From positions 1-17,754 of the forward strand of contig JAAEQP010000400.1 of the NCBI GenBank assembly GCA_024231375.1: DNA of 17,754 nucleotides. The letters run 5' to 3'. Both the position numbers and the translations under genes were made by a program. Shown here one piece after another: positions 6,538 to 12,139 of this stretch (position 1 is the stretch's first letter; each line of letters starts with the position of its first letter). This DNA comes from a bacterium (GTDB taxonomy: Bacteria > Hydrogenedentota > Hydrogenedentia > Hydrogenedentiales > SLHB01). The notes below the pieces were generated by a model that did no database searches, had not been told where the DNA came from, and was given only the letters and a program-made list of their open reading frames with translations.

Positions 6538-7282
6538 TGAGTATCTCTTTCTCTGCAGCAAACTCATCTAGTAGTTCTTTGTAAACCGCCCCGTCCTCTT
6601 TCAACTCGTCACTCCAGCGGGCACCATTGAGCCATGTTGCCGGATGGGGGATGAACTGTCCTCCATCTTTTTTCCAGTCGGCCGACGAGGCGGCGTGGTC
6701 CACCGCCCCCACAATCGCATCCCCCCCGGGCCAATCCCCAAACCGCTTGGCAGCTTCCCACGCTCGGGCGGCTTGACCCTTCCCAACCTTTTTAGGATAG
6801 GCCTTCCAGAAACACTCAAACTCTGCCGGGTAAACTATAGTCTTTCTCTTCTTTCTCTTCTCAACTCCAGTCCCGTCCTCTCCAGTCCTCTCTTCTCCAG
6901 TCTGCCGTTGTGGCGTGACGTGACCGTTGCGGGGTGTGTCGCTGCGTGACTTCTGTTTATCTCTCCAGCGTTGTGACCTGTCCGCGCCAGTGGGGTCTTT
7001 CTGATAGCGCCCCCAGTGCACTATAACAATCTCGTCGTCATCAATTTGAATCAACCCCAACTCCACAATCTTACCCATTGCCTTCTCTGCGTCGTCTGGG
7101 TCGCACCGCACAAGGTCTGCTATGTGCCACCCATCCCAGTAGTCGTCGGACAGTCGCCCGCCCCGACCCTTCATTTTTGCCTCAAGCAACAGGGCCGCGA
7201 AGATGGCAGAACCCGGGAGTCCAAGCCGGCGAATCTTTGGGTCGTGGAAATATCCCTCATCCATTTTTATCCATCCTGGCAT
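6530..7282 (-). CDS. Phage replication initiator/organizer, winged-helix N-terminus
   Basis: A 250-residue protein starting MPGWIKMDEGYFHDPKIRRLG, with GGGAG 5 nt before the ATG and a 16-nt overlap with the GIY-YIG gene. Residues 1-100 are the replisome-organizer type winged helix (IRRLGLPGSAIFAALLLEAK, then ADLVRCDPDDAEKAMGKIVELGLIQ). A charged linker (105-155, with GEERTGEDGTGVEKRKKRK) leads to a C-terminal domain with FECFWKAYPKK and FIPHPATWLNGARWSDEL, a signature shared by many lambda O-like and Firmicute initiators. It should bind the phage origin and recruit the helicase. The origin in such phages often lies inside this gene's linker, which here is simple-repeat DNA (about 6835-6920). 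Confidence 0.9.
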   Translation of the reverse strand: MPGWIKMDEGYFHDPKIRRLGLPGSAIFAALLLEAKMKGRGGRLSDDYWDGWHIADLVRCDPDDAEKAMGKIVELGLIQIDDDEIVIVHWGRYQKDPTGADRSQRWRDKQKSRSDTPRNGHVTPQRQTGEERTGEDGTGVEKRKKRKTIVYPAEFECFWKAYPKKVGKGQAARAWEAAKRFGDWPGGDAIVGAVDHAASSADWKKDGGQFIPHPATWLNGARWSDELKEDGAVYKELLDEFAAEKEILNG

Positions 7283-7566
7283 GGTTGCTCCCAATACCGG
7301 CCGTGTGCATACAGGCGAAATGCGGGCGAGGCCATAACCTCATCCCACTGTGGTTCGTGAAATGCAAACCACTCCCCGCGAATACTGCTGGCACCAAACA
7401 GCTCGTGTAGTCTGGGTTCAAGTTCTTTGTCCTTCGTCATTATGACTCCAAACAAATACAACGCCGCCGCATTGCCGGTCTGGAGTTGAGCAACCCTCTC
7501 AAGCGGCGAAGTAGACCACCCGATTTTAACAACAATGGTGTCCTCTTGTCTGATGAAATAAACCAT
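7267..7566 (-). CDS. Small GIY-YIG/T5orf172 (Mug113)-type nuclease-like protein
   Basis: A 99-residue protein that is essentially one domain: MVYFIRQ (strand with Tyr 3), VVKIGWS (K14-G16), the helix PLERVAQLQTGN with Arg 24, LEPRLHELF with Glu 50, and GEWF (64-67). This order is that of the T5orf172/Mug113 branch of the GIY-YIG superfamily. The start is not certain: ATG 7566 is preferred, with GGGTG upstream, but GTG 7575 would add three residues. It is the first gene after the promoter at 7691-7718 and its structured leader. The gene just upstream of that promoter encodes the same domain at its C-terminus, so the two may be paralogues. The role may be a nuclease in recombination, or regulatory. 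Confidence 0.85.
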   Translation of the reverse strand: MVYFIRQEDTIVVKIGWSTSPLERVAQLQTGNAAALYLFGVIMTKDKELEPRLHELFGASSIRGEWFAFHEPQWDEVMASPAFRLYAHGRYWEQPCQDG

Positions 7567-7582
7567 CCACTGCACCCAACCA

Positions 7583-7652
7583 CAGACAGACCACCCCCCA
7601 GAACGTGCAATGAAAGCCGTGAGGGTTTCCGTCCCAGGGGGTGGCGGGTCTG
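7583..7652 (-). promoter_or_regulatory. Structured 5' leader hairpin upstream of GIY-YIG gene
   Basis: The transcript from the promoter at 7691-7718 has about 118 nt before the first gene. Inside it, CCACCCCC (7637-7644 on the minus strand) pairs perfectly with GGGGGTGG (7591-7598), and CAGAC (7648-7652) pairs with GTCTG (7583-7587) across a 3-nt internal loop. The loop of about 38 nt may fold further. The 3' arm ends next to the ribosome site of the gene at 7566, so folding could control translation. No known riboswitch class is recognised, and no U-tract marks a terminator. Confidence 0.5.
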
Positions 7653-7690
7653 TTTATTGTGTTTCATTTACGACCTTCATTGCGCCATCT

Positions 7691-7718
7691 ATTATAGTCA
7701 TTTTTCGCCCGGTGTCAA
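7691..7718 (-). promoter_or_regulatory. Perfect-consensus sigma-70 promoter
   Basis: On the minus strand TTGACA (7713-7718) is followed by 16 nt and TATAAT (7691-7696). Both hexamers match the bacterial housekeeping consensus at all twelve positions. It lies in the gap after the 7739-8557 gene and points toward the GIY-YIG, replication and metabolism genes. Transcription should start near 7684. With no sequence-evident operator over it, it is probably a strong early promoter that works with the unmodified host polymerase. Confidence 0.85.
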
Positions 7719-7738
7719 GGGTCGCGGCGCGCTTTTCT

Positions 7739-8557
7739 TCAAGATGCATCCATAAGCGCTATGCACTCTTCGACCTGCTCGGCCCCCAAGTTGAACCACT
7801 CGTGGTAGACGCGCCGGTCCGCGAAATGTTTGTGGAGTTGTGTTTCCACCCGCCTCGCCGACTTGGTCTGCGGCTTGACAGTATGCACCAACCCGACCTG
7901 CTGTGGGTTTGACGTCTGGATGGCGGCTACCCTATTCTTCACGTTGCCGGTTATCCCTATTTTATAATGGGTGGTGTCGCCGTTTTGTATGAGGTAGAGG
8001 TGGGAAGGGTTGGCCCGCGCGGCCCCGACCTCTATCTCTCGCCGCCTCAATTCTATCTCTCTTCGGTTGTATTCGGCCTGCCACTTCTTTGACAAAGCGA
8101 CGGCCCGGGCACTCGTCTCTGCCTGGGCGCAGTCTGGGCAAAGGTGGTCGTCTAGTGTCTCCCTGTTGTAAACACACATACAAGTGGTGTTGTTACAAAT
8201 CCCACTGCTAGGCCGCAGTGACCCATCCCACGAGACGGGAGCGGAGCGATAGCGGTCATCAGCGAGCCAACCCGTCACGCCCACCCCTGCCGATTGAACA
8301 ATCCCCCACGTAGATTCCGCTATGGCGAGCACGGTTTCAAACGAGTGTTCCGGCGCGTCGAAGGCCTCTCTCAATGGCCCACACCCGAGGGGTTCCCCGA
8401 AGCACCCATCAAACCGCGCCTCAATCCACCACTTGTTCCATTGCTTGCGCGACCGAACCCACAACTCCACGTCCCCCTTGGCGTGGACCGCATTCAAAAG
8501 GACACGCCCTGCGAACGTCGCCCGCCAATCCATTTTTATATTGTCCCAGTCTGTCAT
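7739..8557 (-). CDS. Protein with C-terminal GIY-YIG/T5orf172 (Mug113) domain and central zinc-binding Cys cluster
   Basis: A 272-residue protein, ATG at 8557 in an ATGA junction, with GGTGAAAG upstream. Residues 10-115 are an unrecognised Trp-rich domain (ELWVRSRKQWNKWWIEARFDG). Cys 121, 126, 128, 140 and 143 (CNNTTCMC ... LCPDC) probably bind zinc. A charged coiled helix (150-180, YNRREIELRRREIE) links to the C-terminal domain at 186-258: HLYLIQNG, YKIGIT (K199-G201), KNRVAAIQTSNP with Arg 209, ETQLHKHF with Glu 238, and YHEWFNL. This is the same fold as the protein encoded just downstream. T5orf172 proteins are putative nucleases. The N-terminal part probably directs target binding. Confidence 0.85.
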   Translation of the reverse strand: MTDWDNIKMDWRATFAGRVLLNAVHAKGDVELWVRSRKQWNKWWIEARFDGCFGEPLGCGPLREAFDAPEHSFETVLAIAESTWGIVQSAGVGVTGWLADDRYRSAPVSWDGSLRPSSGICNNTTCMCVYNRETLDDHLCPDCAQAETSARAVALSKKWQAEYNRREIELRRREIEVGAARANPSHLYLIQNGDTTHYKIGITGNVKNRVAAIQTSNPQQVGLVHTVKPQTKSARRVETQLHKHFADRRVYHEWFNLGAEQVEECIALMDAS

Positions 8558-8796
8558 ACTTTCACCCTCATCCCCTCCACCGGGGGAAGGGCCCACTTGT
8601 CCTGACATCCCTTGCAGCGCTCAAGAAGGCAGTACACCTCAAGTGCAATGTTCGCCGTCTCCCAGTTGGAGTACGTGCGACAGACCCCTGCCCCGCAGAA
8701 TGGGCACCACCACACCATCGCCCAGGCCTCGTCAGCGTCGGGGGACGCAGTGCGGAGGACGCCGCCGATGCGCTCAAGCATGCCGGGCTCACTCAT
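8554..8796 (-). CDS. Small zinc-ribbon protein
   Basis: An 80-residue protein. ATG lies at 8796, with GGTGG 8 nt upstream and an 8-nt overlap with the preceding gene. The longer open frame would overlap that gene by 70 nt and is not chosen. Cys 31 and 34 (WWCPFCGAGVC) and Cys 61 and 64 (ERCKGCQ) give a two-knuckle zinc ribbon, separated by a helix with SNWETANIALEVYCLL. The function is unknown. It is coupled to the GIY-YIG gene downstream by an ATGA junction, so a shared function with that nuclease-like protein is plausible but unproven. Confidence 0.75.
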   Translation of the reverse strand: MSEPGMLERIGGVLRTASPDADEAWAMVWWCPFCGAGVCRTYSNWETANIALEVYCLLERCKGCQDKWALPPVEGMRVKV

Positions 8797-9172
8797 CGTT
8801 GCAACCACCGTATAGCAGCCCGCCCGCCAGCCCGCGTGTAATTTCATCGACGACGCACTCATGCATCTTGTTTGCCTCGTTGTCGCGGTCTAGTCTTTTA
8901 ATCATCCACGGGGCCTGAAAATAAACCTGCCTCCCCACGTCGGCATCGTGGTATTTTGTGTCGCCCTCCGTGGAGTGGAATGCCATCGTTTCATAATTTC
9001 TATCCGCGCCGACCTGGGTGAATCCCTTCTCGTCCTTGTCCATTAATCCACCAACAGTGCTCACCACAATGGACACATCGCCGCACTGCAACAATGTGTT
9101 GCGCCTGAATAGGCACCGATAACCAAGAATGAAATGTCCCGCCCACCCTCGCTCTACCCGTGTAACCTCCAT
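8789..9172 (-). CDS. Conserved-looking phage protein of unknown function
   Basis: A 127-residue protein; ATG at 9172 in a TGATG junction is preferred over GTG at 9175. The core reads as an alpha/beta domain: GHFILGYRCLFRRNTLLQCGDVSIVVSTVGGLM, then YETMAFHSTEG, DVGRQVYFQAPWMIKRLDRDNEANKMHECVVDEI. The FRRNTLL, VVSTVG and YETMAF segments look like those of hypothetical proteins I recall from phage and metagenomic genomes, but I know no assigned role. It lies between two Cys-rich small genes in the recombination block. Confidence 0.75.
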   Translation of the reverse strand: MEVTRVERGWAGHFILGYRCLFRRNTLLQCGDVSIVVSTVGGLMDKDEKGFTQVGADRNYETMAFHSTEGDTKYHDADVGRQVYFQAPWMIKRLDRDNEANKMHECVVDEITRGLAGGLLYGGCNDE

Positions 9173-9384
9173 CACCTCACCACCCCGCCGCCCTTCACCC
9201 CCGGCCCGATAGGCGCGTCCGGGTGCAGTCCCCAGTCACCGCAAGCGTGCCGGTCTGTCGTCTCACCGTGTACCTCACAGTGCCCGTGGATGTCCCTCGC
9301 CTTGGCGTAGATGGGCACCCAAAAGCAACACCGCCCGCAGACTTGTCTATACTCTCGTATCTGGCTCGCCTTCTTCGTACACAT
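9172..9384 (-). CDS. Small Cys/His-rich protein, probable zinc-binding
   Basis: A 70-residue protein starting MCTKKASQIREYRQ. AGGAGG sits 6 nt before the ATG at 9384, an ideal site that decides the start. Cys 16, 19 and 20 (VCGRCCFWV), Cys/His near residues 34-39 (HGHCEVHG) and HACGDW (46-51) could hold one or two metals. The pattern recalls short phage proteins with CGxC ... C-x-x-H-G ... C-x-D-W. A competing frame at 9195-9503 starts with TTG, is Arg/Gly-rich and is not favoured. The function is unknown. Confidence 0.7.
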   Translation of the reverse strand: MCTKKASQIREYRQVCGRCCFWVPIYAKARDIHGHCEVHGETTDRHACGDWGLHPDAPIGPGVKGGGVVR

Positions 9385-9460
9385 CGCAGCCCTCCTCTCG
9401 TTCTTGAACCACCCTGTTGTGGACCTTGCACCGCCATTGCTGCCGGTGGTCCCCGTCCAT
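9347..9460 (-). CDS. Possible micro-gene between annealing-protein and Cys-rich genes
   Basis: A 37-residue frame from ATG 9460, overlapping the next gene by 38 nt. It fills an otherwise gene-free stretch of 115 nt in a region where genes are packed end to end. Its product (MDGDHRQQWRCKVHNRVVQE and on) is charged and carries Cys and His. A 10-codon frame (GTG at 9492, with GAGGGGG before it) ends in TGATG exactly at this ATG, which could couple translation. There is no good ribosome site of its own, so it may be chance. Confidence 0.3.
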   Translation of the reverse strand: MDGDHRQQWRCKVHNRVVQEREEGCDVYEEGEPDTRV

Positions 9461-9499
9461 CACGTATGCCGCCGTAAGCCCACGACGCGCACAACCCCC

Positions 9500-10285
9500 T
9501 CAAAACGGGATGTCGTCCTGCTCCGGGGGTCCGTCGGTAAACCCGGGGGGCGGTCCATCGTCGCCGCCCGTTTCCTCTTTCGCCTGCAGATACTCAATCA
9601 TCTGTGATGCCTGCCCCTTGGTCATGGACGCCGGGTCCATGTGCATCATCGCCGCAATCTTCTCAAGCTCTGCCTTCTTGGTGTCGTTGTCGGCGTTCGG
9701 GTGTAGGCTGGAAATCTGAGCCCACATCTTTCGGCGCTGGGGTTCCGTCCTCATCTCGATTCCCCCGGGAACGGGGGCGGACTGCGCGGGGCGGGGCTGT
9801 CCAACGCCGGGGGTGGGGGCGTCGGCGTGCTTCTCGCGCATCTCGCCCACGTACTTGTTGTCGTCGTACATGCCCAAGAACACATCTGCGTTGAAGCCCA
9901 GCTTCGAGAGTGCCTTTGTGGTGAGGTCGGTCAACAGCTTCTTGCGGGTGTCGTTCCCCGCCCTGTACGGACAGTCGGTCCCAATCTCGAAGCTCCCGCT
10001 CGCCGCATCGGGGACGTCGGTGGGAAAGAAGAACACACCGTCGAGGGTGGCCTCTAACAACACCCCGTTCTCGTCGTGGATGAATCCCCACTCCAAGTCG
10101 CGCACCCCCCACCGCACGCCATACGGACCCCACTGGGCGGTGGCCGCCATCATCTGGGACTGCGCGTTGATTGCCGTGAACCCGCCCCGTTGGTTTACGT
10201 GCCTGGTGTTGTCCGGGTTCGTGGTGCAGACTGCGTCCCACAGTGCTAGGTTGTCTGCCTCTTTCTTCTCTCGCTTACTCACCAT
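9500..10285 (-). CDS. Putative single-strand DNA annealing protein with SSB-like C-terminal tip
   Basis: A 261-residue protein, ATG at 10285 in a TGATG junction, with GGAGG 6 nt upstream. Residues 110-146 (GNDTRKKLLTDLTTKALSKLG then FNADVFLGMYDDNKYV) follow the pattern of phage recombinases of the Rad52/Sak/ERF group, where a T-D-x-x-T-K-A-L helix is conserved. A Pro-rich linker (155-178) leads to a helical C-terminal domain (RRKMWAQISSLHPN ... GQASQMIEYLQ) also seen in such proteins. The last residues, EQDDIPF, copy the acidic tip of bacterial SSB, which recruits repair proteins. It should anneal single strands during recombination or replication. The subfamily is not certain. Confidence 0.75.
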   Translation of the reverse strand: MVSKREKKEADNLALWDAVCTTNPDNTRHVNQRGGFTAINAQSQMMAATAQWGPYGVRWGVRDLEWGFIHDENGVLLEATLDGVFFFPTDVPDAASGSFEIGTDCPYRAGNDTRKKLLTDLTTKALSKLGFNADVFLGMYDDNKYVGEMREKHADAPTPGVGQPRPAQSAPVPGGIEMRTEPQRRKMWAQISSLHPNADNDTKKAELEKIAAMMHMDPASMTKGQASQMIEYLQAKEETGGDDGPPPGFTDGPPEQDDIPF

Positions 10286-10914
10286 CACTCACCTCCATGT
10301 TGTTTGTTGCCCACTATCCACTGGCAATCCCCGTGCCACGTGCCCGGGGACGATTGATTCTCTATCCCCCATTGGTCCGCCATGGCATCAGCAATTCCCT
10401 GGTATGTGATGCCGCGCAACATGCCCCTGTCTTTAGAGGGGGGCATTCTGTGGACCCTGTTTTCCCGACCTTCCACCACGTTGGTGGCAACCAACGGGGG
10501 CAGCCCTTTAAGCCACAGACACGTCGCCTTTGTTTCGCCATGGCCGAATTGCCACGGCTGAATTATCTGGTCAGGCTTTCTAATAATGGTGCTAATACAA
10601 CCCACCGGGTTCTCAATGGCTATCTTGGCAATTGGGGCAGCCATAAGAGCCCGCACAAAATCAAGTGCTTCCGCCTGCTCCTTCTTCTTGTCCTTCCACC
10701 ACCTGGCCCCGCTGACCGCAATGTGTGTGCAAGGGGGGAATGCTATCATTAAATCCCAGCTGTCGTGCAGCATCTCCCTTGCGTCGCACTGGTAGTGGCA
10801 ACCACCTGTGCCGCTCAGGTCTGGCTTCGTATCACACGAAACCACAAAGTGGCCCTGCCTTCTGAATGCATCGCGCACCCTTCCGAACCGTTCGCATGCT
10901 ATGAGAACATTCAT
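10285..10914 (-). CDS. DNA cytosine-5 methyltransferase-like protein, short form
   Basis: A 209-residue protein, ATG at 10914 in an ATGA junction, with a G-rich ribosome site. Motif I-like MNVLIACERFGRVRDAFRRQG binds SAM in C5-methylases. FPPCTH (59-64) carries the catalytic Cys 62 after Pro-Pro, and IENPVG (100-105) stands for the ENV motif. KATCLWLKGLPPL (129-141) is typical of the phage branch. True C5-methylases have over 300 residues and a target recognition domain. This form lacks that domain, so DNA specificity or even methylation is unproven. Alternatives are modification of free nucleotides or a regulatory role. The C-terminus carries PGTWHG, shared with the upstream gene product. 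Confidence 0.8.
   Translation of the reverse strand: MNVLIACERFGRVRDAFRRQGHFVVSCDTKPDLSGTGGCHYQCDAREMLHDSWDLMIAFPPCTHIAVSGARWWKDKKKEQAEALDFVRALMAAPIAKIAIENPVGCISTIIRKPDQIIQPWQFGHGETKATCLWLKGLPPLVATNVVEGRENRVHRMPPSKDRGMLRGITYQGIADAMADQWGIENQSSPGTWHGDCQWIVGNKQHGGE
10331..10349 (-). repeat. 19-bp direct repeat, copy in methyltransferase-like gene
   Basis: CCGTGCCACGTGCCCGGGG (plus strand) is identical to 10936-10954. Both copies are read in the same frame and encode PGTWHG near the C-termini of two adjacent proteins. The proteins show no other clear similarity, so a small exchange or a shared tail function is possible. Confidence 0.7.
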
Positions 10915-11285
10915 TTAGCCCCCCTTGTGTCGGTGCCGTGCCACGTGCCCGGGGTTTCGTTTGACTCTACACGACTTGCCTCGATGAGCGCGAGTAGCGA
11001 ACGGTTGTTTAGTTCCGGCCTTGTGAAGCCAATCGTTATTGTGAGGAACGCGCCGGGTTCCCCCCTCGCGGGGCTAGCGTCGATTCTGAGCGCCTCGCCC
11101 GGCATCCCTAGCCGCCCTATGCGCCCGGCGATTTGGCCGACGAGGGTGGACAGCTGCCCCCATGGGATGCAGTTCCAAGAGAACCACGCCGACTCCTCGT
11201 CACCACCCGACCACTCCCACCGGGGGGAGACGTGGGACGAGAGCCACGAGAGTAGCCTTGCCCGCTCTGCCATTCCGGGGTTCAT
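10911..11285 (-). CDS. Unknown protein with PGTWHG tail
   Basis: A 124-residue protein, ATG at 11285 in an ATGA junction with the DUF7666-like gene, with AAGGTGA before it. The longer frame upstream is a shadow of the Ala-rich array. The middle is alpha/beta: WSSHVSP-like start (LLSWLSSHVSPRWEW), WGQLSTLVGQIAGRIGRLG, EALRIDASPA, GAFLTITIGFT, then RSLLALIEASRV. The final 15 residues contain PGTWHG, coded by DNA identical to the same motif in the next gene. I do not recognise the family. Coupling to the methyltransferase-like gene by an ATGA junction suggests a functional pair. Confidence 0.75.
   Translation of the reverse strand: MNPGMAERARLLSWLSSHVSPRWEWSGGDEESAWFSWNCIPWGQLSTLVGQIAGRIGRLGMPGEALRIDASPARGEPGAFLTITIGFTRPELNNRSLLALIEASRVESNETPGTWHGTDTRGAK
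10936..10954 (-). repeat. 19-bp direct repeat, copy in upstream unknown gene
   Basis: Second copy of CCGTGCCACGTGCCCGGGG, in the same reading frame as the copy at 10331-10349 and 605 bp away. It contains CACGTG and CCCGGG hexamers, both palindromic, so it could also be a protein binding site. Confidence 0.7.
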
Positions 11286-11914
11286 GGTGTCACCTTGCCC
11301 AACGCGAGAAGCATCTTGTGGAGTTGTTTGTTTTGTGTGGCCCCAGCAGCGTCCCAAGCAGCGGCCCTAGCAGCGTCCCAAGCAGCGGCCCTAGCAGCGT
11401 CCCTAGCAGCGGCCCAAGCAGCGGCCCTAGCAGCGGCCCAAGCAGCGGCCCAAGCAGCGGCCCCAGCAGCGTCCCTAGCAGCGGCCCAAGCAGCGGCCCT
11501 AGCAGCGGCCAACTCCCCATCCGTCGCCCTGCCCGCAATCCACAACCGCTTCACCTCGATGGCTCGGACGCTGCGCGGGTCGGGGACCACAAGCTTGAGC
11601 GCTTCCTCCGCGCACCAACACGCGAACTCGTGCAGGACCATGGTCGCGTCCGCCTGCCACAATGCCGTCCGCTGGGAAGACGCTATCTTGGCGTCGCCCT
11701 CCACCACCTCACCACTGTGCACGGTGCGCCGTACGAACCGCGCCCCCCCACAGTAGGACAAGGCATCGAGGGGAAGCCGCGAACCATGCAGCCCGTTGCT
11801 GCAAAGTTCAATCGCCCCGCCCACCTTCTCCATCGTGCCCACGGGTGGGGGCTCATAGTTGCCATGAGCCTTGCCGCTCTCGTCTAAAAAATGCCATGCG
11901 TATACAGTGCCCAT
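11282..11914 (-). CDS. DUF7666-like protein with Ala-rich tetrad array
   Basis: A 210-residue protein starting MGTVYAWHFLDESGKAHGNYEP. AGGAGG lies upstream of ATG 11914; a GTG at 11923 falls inside that site and is rejected. The N-terminal domain has the features of DUF7666-type phage proteins: YAWHFLDE, a Tyr-Glu before the first helix, IELCSNGLHGSRLPLDALSYC, then FVRRTVHSGEVVEGDAKIASS. Residues 136-191 are fourteen tetrads of the form [AD]AA[WRG], predicted as one long helix with Trp and Arg turning slowly around it. The C-terminal 19 residues are basic. The family has no known activity. The array often varies in length between related phages, which can be tested. Confidence 0.7.
   Translation of the reverse strand: MGTVYAWHFLDESGKAHGNYEPPPVGTMEKVGGAIELCSNGLHGSRLPLDALSYCGGARFVRRTVHSGEVVEGDAKIASSQRTALWQADATMVLHEFACWCAEEALKLVVPDPRSVRAIEVKRLWIAGRATDGELAAARAAAWAAARDAAGAAAWAAAWAAARAAAWAAARDAARAAAWDAARAAAWDAAGATQNKQLHKMLLALGKVTP
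11342..11509 (-). repeat. 12-bp tandem repeat array coding Ala-rich tetrads
   Basis: About fourteen 12-bp units such as AGCAGCGGCCCT and AGCAGCGTCCCA (plus strand) lie head to tail in the 11282-11914 gene. Each codes four residues, [AD]AA[WRG]. Units differ mainly at one or two positions that swap Ala for Asp or Trp for Arg, which suggests expansion by slippage with selection on helix faces. Confidence 0.85.
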
Positions 11915-11930
11915 CGTCTTCACCTCCTAG

Positions 11931-12053
11931 TGGGACAGCGTGGATTCGAACCACGCCGGGGGGAGGGCGGGACGGGAGTCCCTGTGCGGTGGGCAACCGC
12001 GCCCCGGTACCAGGCAGCGTGGGCTCATACGTCCCGGTCGCTGCCCCTGTCCC
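11931..12053 (-). tRNA. tRNA-like structure, 123 nt, non-canonical body
   Basis: On the minus strand GGGACAG (12047-12053) pairs perfectly with CTGTCCC (11932-11938), followed by an A as discriminator. Just before the 3' strand lies a canonical T arm, CGTGG-TTCGAAT-CCACG. These are hallmarks of tRNA. The rest is too long: GGCAGCG pairs with CGCTGCC over a 19-nt loop, then GCGG-TTGCCCA-CCGC could be an anticodon arm (GCC, Gly, with U33), then GGGAC-TCCC-GTCCC could be a variable arm. GGTA of a D loop appears. An alternative 5' end at GGGACGT would give about 105 nt with a 5-6 bp stem. No CCA is encoded. It may be a decayed tRNA, an expanded tRNA-like RNA, or the attP copy of a host tRNA 3' end. 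Confidence 0.45.
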
Positions 12054-12091
12054 AAATCCCCCGCGCTGCTAGTACCCGTTGAGACTCGTTA

Positions 12092-12139
12092 GAGTAACGG
12101 AGCACGGGGGTGGCCCGCATTAGCGCAGGCTCGTTACTC
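12092..12139 (-). other. Stem-loop across stop codon of pentapeptide gene
   Basis: GAGTAACG (12092-12099) pairs with CGTTACTC (12132-12139), extended by AGC/GCT after a one-base bulge. The stop codon of the pentapeptide gene (12134-12136) is inside the stem. No T-run follows on the minus strand, so it is not a standard terminator. It may protect or process the RNA between this gene and the tRNA-like element. The 12054-12091 stretch beside it holds nothing I recognise. Confidence 0.4.

Noticed and set aside
7088..7105. A sixth TGCG-N10-CGCA inside the initiator gene
   Set aside because: It lacks the AA/TT core, lies in coding sequence, and one chance match is expected. Used as background only.
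7440..7667. 75-codon minus frame with a fair ribosome site in the leader after the 7.7-kb promoter
   Set aside because: It overlaps the GIY-YIG gene out of frame for about 127 nt and becomes Leu/Arg-rich there. A short leader peptide cannot be excluded but is not supported.
9195..9503. TTG-start 102-codon minus frame
   Set aside because: Arg/Gly-rich composition and a rare start; it competes with the Cys-rich gene at 9172-9384, which has an ideal AGGAGG site.
11162..11887. Plus-strand frame rich in Pro/Ser/Gly repeats over the DUF7666-like gene
   Set aside because: Low-complexity shadow of the 12-bp array, with no ribosome site and opposite to all other genes.
12092..12139. Stem-loop after the pentapeptide gene as a rho-independent terminator
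   Set aside because: No T-run follows the stem on the transcribed strand. Kept only as an unassigned structure.
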